Translations under genes and position numbers: made by a program | Assembly (NCBI GenBank): GCA_963205035.1 | Contig: CAUJII010000024.1 | Span: 1-10,796, forward strand | Direction: 5' to 3' | Source: Spirochaetota bacterium | GTDB lineage: Bacteria; Spirochaetota; Leptospiria; Turneriellales; Turneriellaceae | Length of the DNA stretch: 10,796 nt | Shown: in pieces, positions 7,488 through 10,796 of the stretch | Numbering within the stretch: position 1 is the stretch's first letter | How the letters are laid out: each line of letters opens with the position of its first letter | The notes under the pieces: model-generated | What the model was told of the DNA's origin: nothing | What the model saw: only the letters and a program-made list of their open reading frames with translations | Databases searched by the model: none

Positions 7488-8144
7488 ATGCGTTATTTAT
7501 TTATTTTTTTCTGGCTCTACATTCCAGTTGCGCTGAGCGCAGAATCGCGTCCCGAGATTTTCGACCGTATTCGCGATTCTGACCTGCGTCATGGCGACTT
7601 GCTTGTTCGCATGGTGAAAGACAGCGACACCTTAGCGAGTGTCAAGATCCGCGCGCTCGAAAAGATGGCTGTTTTATATCGACAATCTCCCGAAAAAGCC
7701 GAGAACTCGGTTACGAAGTTTCATGACGCCATCGGTACTGCGCTTCAAAACAAGAACCCCACCGTGCGCGAAGCAGCGTGCAGTGCAGTGGTTGTTTTTG
7801 AGAAATCCACGACAGGATCCCTTTTCGCAGCCACGATTAACAAAGCCATTACCGAAGAAACGAACCCAGCGGTTCTTTCTGCATGCGCACACAGCTTGGC
7901 CCTCTTTCCCTCCGAAGCGCAAACGACCGTGCCCGTTCTCCTCGCGCACATCAACCGCTATTTAGTCGATTTTCGTGATTCTTCGAAAGACGAGAAAGCC
8001 TTAATCGAGATGTGCCGCGCGCTGAAAGTCATGCGGCAGCACAAAGCGTTTATTCCGCTTTTGAAGCTCTTGCAATCGCGCTACGATGAAGACGTGAAAA
8101 GCGCCGCTCAAGACGCACTGCAATCGATTAAAGTGCGCGACTAA
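7488..8144 (+). CDS. Exported HEAT-repeat protein
   Basis: This 218-residue protein has a signal peptide (MRYLFIFFWLYIPVALSA, cleavage likely near residue 18). The remainder is alpha-helical with HEAT-like units: about 48-65 (SVKIRALEKMAVL), 84-104 (NPTVREAACSAVVVF), 123-141 (NPAVLSACAHSLALF), 168-186 (ALIEMCRALKVM) and 189-214 (DEDVKSAAQDALQSI). These repeats usually serve protein-protein contacts and carry no catalytic residues. The frame is open from 7419, but I choose the ATG at 7488 because it gives a clean signal peptide and follows the HAMP gene stop by 4 bases. Co-transcription suggests it works with the HAMP protein, perhaps on its periplasmic face. Its stop codon directly abuts the stop of the opposite gene. 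Confidence 0.75.
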   Translation: MRYLFIFFWLYIPVALSAESRPEIFDRIRDSDLRHGDLLVRMVKDSDTLASVKIRALEKMAVLYRQSPEKAENSVTKFHDAIGTALQNKNPTVREAACSAVVVFEKSTTGSLFAATINKAITEETNPAVLSACAHSLALFPSEAQTTVPVLLAHINRYLVDFRDSSKDEKALIEMCRALKVMRQHKAFIPLLKLLQSRYDEDVKSAAQDALQSIKVRD

Positions 8145-8843
8145 CTATTTCGCTGCGGAGCGTTCGTAAACGCGGTGTGCGCGGTTGCGCCGGAGAATCG
8201 CTTCGGTCTTTTTCACCATGCGAAATTCGTCCCAAAGGGCGTCGGTAAAATACTCTACTTTAAGTGCTGCCATTTTTGAGCACGCGTCGCTTTCACGGGG
8301 ACGCACCATGTGGTTCCACGAAACGATTTCAAAACAGAGGGGGAGCTTGGGATGCATCAGCGTCTTCTCGACATGCTTCACGCCGAATGCCTTCGGGTTG
8401 TATTTTTCTGCGTCTTCGTATGCGACGCGTGAAACGTTGCCTTTCGCGTCTAAGACAACTTCGATGAGTTCTAACTCTGCCTTGCCGAAAATTATGTCTT
8501 TCAGGTGGAGCCCTCCCGAATAGAGAAGCCGACTTGCCTTTGCCCCAAATCCCTCGTGCGGATTTTCTTCGTCGTGGAAATAGGGATGGTATGCGATGTA
8601 AGTGTTTCCTTGAGTATCTTTCGCCATGCGGTAGAACATGTGTGTCGGCGCGCCATAGAGCGAGTGCGCGAGAATATGTGGAGTAAATTTTGCGGCGAGT
8701 GAATCGTCGTGCTGCGGAGTAAAACCTTTCAAATCAAAACTTGTTTCACGGACGGGGCGCAACACCCAAAAGAGAATAACGCCGAAGACAATGGCAAGAA
8801 TTGCGGTGCCACGTAAACCCTTGTGCTTGAGCGTTGCCTTCAT
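8145..8843 (-). CDS. Membrane-anchored protein of unknown function
   Basis: I do not recognise this 232-residue protein. A basic N-terminus and one hydrophobic segment (about 11-28) suggest a signal anchor with the bulk of the chain outside the inner membrane. The soluble part contains a His-rich stretch (YHPYFHDEENPHEGFG, 85-100), FGKAELELIEVVLDAKGNVSRV (about 119-140), and two Cys at 170 and 188 that could form a disulfide. The C-terminus is basic. The ATG lies 2 bases after the stop of the YceI-family gene, with no ribosome binding site of its own, so it is probably translated by coupling and shares that gene's envelope setting. It is the last gene of the three-gene operon. Confidence 0.7.
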   Translation of the reverse strand: MKATLKHKGLRGTAILAIVFGVILFWVLRPVRETSFDLKGFTPQHDDSLAAKFTPHILAHSLYGAPTHMFYRMAKDTQGNTYIAYHPYFHDEENPHEGFGAKASRLLYSGGLHLKDIIFGKAELELIEVVLDAKGNVSRVAYEDAEKYNPKAFGVKHVEKTLMHPKLPLCFEIVSWNHMVRPRESDACSKMAALKVEYFTDALWDEFRMVKKTEAILRRNRAHRVYERSAAK

Positions 8844-8845
8844 TA

Positions 8846-9418
8846 TTAGCGTGTGTGGCGCATGAGCGCGAGTTTCACGTCGATACGTACCTGTTTTTCA
8901 ATTGGGTTGAGTGCGCTGTCGTATGAAATACCGTAGTCGTCGCGGTTAATAAAAAACGAACCTTTGAGGGTGAAGTGTGCTTCACCGCCTTCGCGCTTTA
9001 ACTTAAATGCAACGGGCCTTGTCGTTCCCTTGATTGACAGTTCGCCTTGCAAGGTAAACTCCGTCGCTTTGAGCGCCGACTTGTCTTGTGGACTGACCGA
9101 CGTTATGCGGAACGTATGCGTGGGATGCGTTTTGCAGTCAAAAAAATCCGCATCTCGAAGATGCTTGTCGCGGCGGGTGTTATCCGTGTCAATCGACGCA
9201 CAGTCGATGGAGACAAAGCCCACAACCTGAAGCGAGCCATTGATTTTTCCTTTGAAATCCCACTTTCTGAAAACACCTTGCGCTTTGACGACACGCGACT
9301 TCACTAAGAAAGTAATCTGAGATTGCGCAGGTTGAATTTCATACCAGACTGTCTTCGCAGCGGAAAGAGGGCTCGCCAAAAGTATGCCGAGCCAAAGCAT
9401 TTTTATCAAACGTGCCAT
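8846..9418 (-). CDS. YceI-family periplasmic lipid-binding-like protein
   Basis: This 190-residue protein begins with a signal peptide (cleavage after LSA at about residue 20). It matches YceI in length and motifs: the early SQITFLVKSRVVKAQGVF segment, SIDTDNTRRDKHLRDADFFD (75-94, the family hallmark), GELSIKGTTRPVAF (125-138), and DDYGISYD near residue 160. YceI proteins form a lipocalin-like barrel; characterised members bind polyisoprenoid lipids such as long-chain quinone precursors, and some are stress-induced. It is a soluble periplasmic protein here, as Cys73 and Cys95 lie in the mature part rather than at a lipobox. An AAGGA ribosome binding site overlaps the stop of the preceding rhomboid-like gene. 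It sits in the middle of the three-gene operon. Confidence 0.92.
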   Translation of the reverse strand: MARLIKMLWLGILLASPLSAAKTVWYEIQPAQSQITFLVKSRVVKAQGVFRKWDFKGKINGSLQVVGFVSIDCASIDTDNTRRDKHLRDADFFDCKTHPTHTFRITSVSPQDKSALKATEFTLQGELSIKGTTRPVAFKLKREGGEAHFTLKGSFFINRDDYGISYDSALNPIEKQVRIDVKLALMRHTR

Positions 9419-9424
9419 AGTTAT

Positions 9425-9429
9425 TCCTT
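9425..9429 (-). promoter_or_regulatory. Ribosome binding site of the YceI-family gene
   Basis: The minus strand reads AAGGA followed by 6 bases and ATG, which is good spacing. The site overlaps the TAA stop of the upstream rhomboid-like gene, so ribosomes ending there are next to the new start. Confidence 0.6.
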
Positions 9430-10066
9430 ATGCGCGCCAGCTTCTGCGCCGCAACCAATTTTTGATTTGGGTATAATGGTAAAGCCCGAAAAAAAGAAAG
9501 TAATTCATATAGACGACTGCGTAATAACCCCGCTGGATCCAGTCGCTGACAATCAACAAATAGACGACGATGAGTGCCTGAAAGACAGCTAAAATCCACA
9601 TCGGCACAGGAATAATAAAGAAGAGCAAGACCTGGGTACGCGGGTAGAGCGCGGCGACCGCAAAAAAGAGAGACATCTCAAGCGGCATGAAGGTATCGAT
9701 GGCAAGACCCGTCGCAATCGAATAGAGGACCGACAGCACAAGCCCAATCACAAAATAGAGCGTTGTCTTGAAAGGCCCCCACGTCTGTTCAATAATCTGC
9801 ATGATCCAGTATATAAAGAAGAGAACAATAATAATCCAGAAGCCGTTACTCAGAGGTAGCGCAACGAATGTGATGGCCCGCCAAATTTCGCCCTGTAGCA
9901 GAAGGCTCGGTTTAAGCATAAATTTTTCGCGCGCCATTGGAGAAATTTGAAATGCAAGAAAGCCGAAAGCCTGCATGACGACGAGGATGAGCCCCAGGTT
10001 TTCGATGCCAAACTTATGGTAGCGTCTTTCGAGATTATCTATGAAACGTGGTGTTTGTATTGACAT
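9428..10066 (-). CDS. Rhomboid-like membrane protein lacking the catalytic Ser motif
   Basis: This 212-residue protein has about five to six hydrophobic helices. Rhomboid-fold marks are LLLQGEIWRAITFVALP (55-71, the conserved WR region after TM1), IIEQTWGPFKTTLYF (91-105, matching the E..wG..r element), and AALYPRTQVLLFFIIPV (138-153) followed by a further helix. Active rhomboid proteases carry GxSG on TM4 and His on TM6. Here the TM4 region reads PLEMSLFFA (128-136) and the later helix ends FFGLYHYTQ (192-200), so I see no catalytic pair. It is probably a derlin- or pseudoprotease-like member that binds or shuttles membrane proteins. It is the first gene of the operon with the YceI-family gene. 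No ribosome binding site is visible before the ATG. Confidence 0.75.
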   Translation of the reverse strand: MSIQTPRFIDNLERRYHKFGIENLGLILVVMQAFGFLAFQISPMAREKFMLKPSLLLQGEIWRAITFVALPLSNGFWIIIVLFFIYWIMQIIEQTWGPFKTTLYFVIGLVLSVLYSIATGLAIDTFMPLEMSLFFAVAALYPRTQVLLFFIIPVPMWILAVFQALIVVYLLIVSDWIQRGYYAVVYMNYFLFFGLYHYTQIKNWLRRRSWRA

Positions 10067-10071
10067 AAGGA

Positions 10072-10099
10072 TTGAACTTTAGAGGAAACGCTTTATATC
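10072..10099 (+). promoter_or_regulatory. Candidate promoter in a divergent intergenic gap
   Basis: The plus strand has TTGAAC (10072-10077), a 16-base gap and TATATC (10094-10099), each matching four of six consensus bases. The start would be near 10106, 22 bases before the HEAT-repeat gene. The same AT-rich core reads GGATATAAA on the minus strand and could serve the rhomboid-like operon, making the promoters overlap. By-eye match only. Confidence 0.3.
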
Positions 10100-10127
10100 C
10101 GATTCATTACGGACACCGAAATTTACT

Positions 10128-10796
10128 ATGGCCCACGGATCAATACGTCCCCCATTTCTTCGGATGCCGCTGGCGCTCCTTGCGCTGGCTCTTCTTTTCG
10201 CCCCAAAGTGTAAATCCACCATAACAAAAACGGAGCAAGGAAAACATCAATCGTTGAGTGCCGAAGAGTTTACAAGACTCAACTGGCAAGATCAAGTCGA
10301 ATACTTGGAATATGTGAAGGGAGTAGGCCTCAAAGACGACGACGATGCGATTGTACAAACTGCGCTCACAGACGACGATAGCGCGGTTGTGATCAGTGCG
10401 CTGCAGCTTGTCGATGCGCTTGAACTCAAGAAATACGTCATTTCTGCGAAGTCTCTGCTCGCGTCAAAGGACCCCATCATACGCTGGCGTGCGCTTCTCG
10501 CGATCGAAAAACTTTACCGCGACGACGACATTCTGCCGCAACTTGCGCGCCTCACAAACGACCCCGAATGGATGGTGCGCGAGGCAACGTACAGAACCCT
10601 GCGTCTTTTCAAAGCAGAGCAAGAAAGAAAAACTTATTTTTACACAGTGCTCTTTAAACTGAGCGAAACAAACCCACAGGTGATTGTAGAAATCTACCGT
10701 ACCCTCGTTTGGTATGGGGACGAATCAGCGTGGTCTTATATGATGAAGCGGAGTTATCATTGCAAGACTGCATCGGAGCTTGTTTTGGTTATGCGT
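10128..10796 (+). CDS. Secreted HEAT-repeat protein, possibly lipidated, 3' end missing
   Basis: The frame is open from the ATG at 10128 to the right edge (223 codons, no stop). The N-terminus is basic then hydrophobic (PLALLALALLFAPKCKS), with Cys28 as a possible lipid site, although Lys at -1 is a poor lipobox residue. A Met13 start at 10164 would also keep the signal. After a short polar linker come HEAT-like units: about 72-97 (DAIVQTALTDDDSAVVISALQLVDA... pattern), 104-130 (DPIIRWRALLAIEKL), 137-162 (DPEWMVREATYRTLRLF) and 180-196 (NPQVIVEIYRTLVWYG). The D/N-P-x-V/I-R-x-x-A pattern is typical of PBS/HEAT repeats. It shares the repeat type with the protein at 7488-8144. It is transcribed divergently from the rhomboid-like operon. 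A scaffold or binding role in the envelope is likely; the partner is unknown. Confidence 0.75.
   Translation, partial: MAHGSIRPPFLRMPLALLALALLFAPKCKSTITKTEQGKHQSLSAEEFTRLNWQDQVEYLEYVKGVGLKDDDDAIVQTALTDDDSAVVISALQLVDALELKKYVISAKSLLASKDPIIRWRALLAIEKLYRDDDILPQLARLTNDPEWMVREATYRTLRLFKAEQERKTYFYTVLFKLSETNPQVIVEIYRTLVWYGDESAWSYMMKRSYHCKTASELVLVMR

Overview
Composition, gene types and signal peptides suggest a chromosomal segment of a Gram-negative bacterium, most likely a spirochaete of the Leptospirales (Leptospira, Leptonema or Turneriella type). The grounds are two 7TM-DISM signalling proteins beside a class III adenylate cyclase, loose lipoprotein-like signal sequences, a HAMP protein whose N-terminus resembles many spirochaetal ones, and several secreted HEAT-repeat proteins. 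This placement is inference from family distribution. There are no rRNA, tRNA, CRISPR, IS or phage features, and the window is densely coding (no gene-free stretch over about 170 bases).

Bases 1-4158, minus strand, form a signalling operon. In transcription order it encodes a single-domain CheY-like response regulator, a membrane class III adenylate cyclase, a lipoprotein-like 7TM-DISM histidine kinase, and a second 7TM-DISM-type sensor that runs off the left edge. The last three genes are joined by two 4-base ATGA stop/start overlaps. A plausible promoter and a ribosome binding site lie upstream of the regulator. The layout suggests that an envelope signal is read by two related sensors and passed into phosphotransfer and cAMP outputs.

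Bases 4328-5929, plus strand, encode a GlpD-like FAD-dependent glycerol-3-phosphate dehydrogenase with changes in the usually conserved HGGLRYLE segment. It converges on a minus-strand hemolysin III/PAQR-type membrane protein (5958-6782) that has a long basic N-terminal extension and a TTG start.

Bases 6875-8144, plus strand, hold a two-gene unit: a two-TM HAMP protein with no output domain, and a small exported HEAT-repeat protein. Its last stop codon abuts, with no intervening base, the stop of a minus-strand three-gene operon (8145-10066). In transcription order that operon encodes a rhomboid-like membrane protein without a recognisable catalytic Ser motif, a periplasmic YceI-family protein, and a membrane-anchored protein of unknown function.

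From 10128 to the right edge, a divergent plus-strand gene encodes a second secreted, possibly lipidated HEAT-repeat protein. Its 61-base upstream gap may hold back-to-back promoters. Most genes here deal with the envelope: sensing, membrane lipid or glycerol metabolism, and secreted or membrane proteins. The most interesting units are the cyclase/kinase cassette, the output-less HAMP gene paired with a HEAT protein, and the rhomboid-like/YceI/unknown operon.
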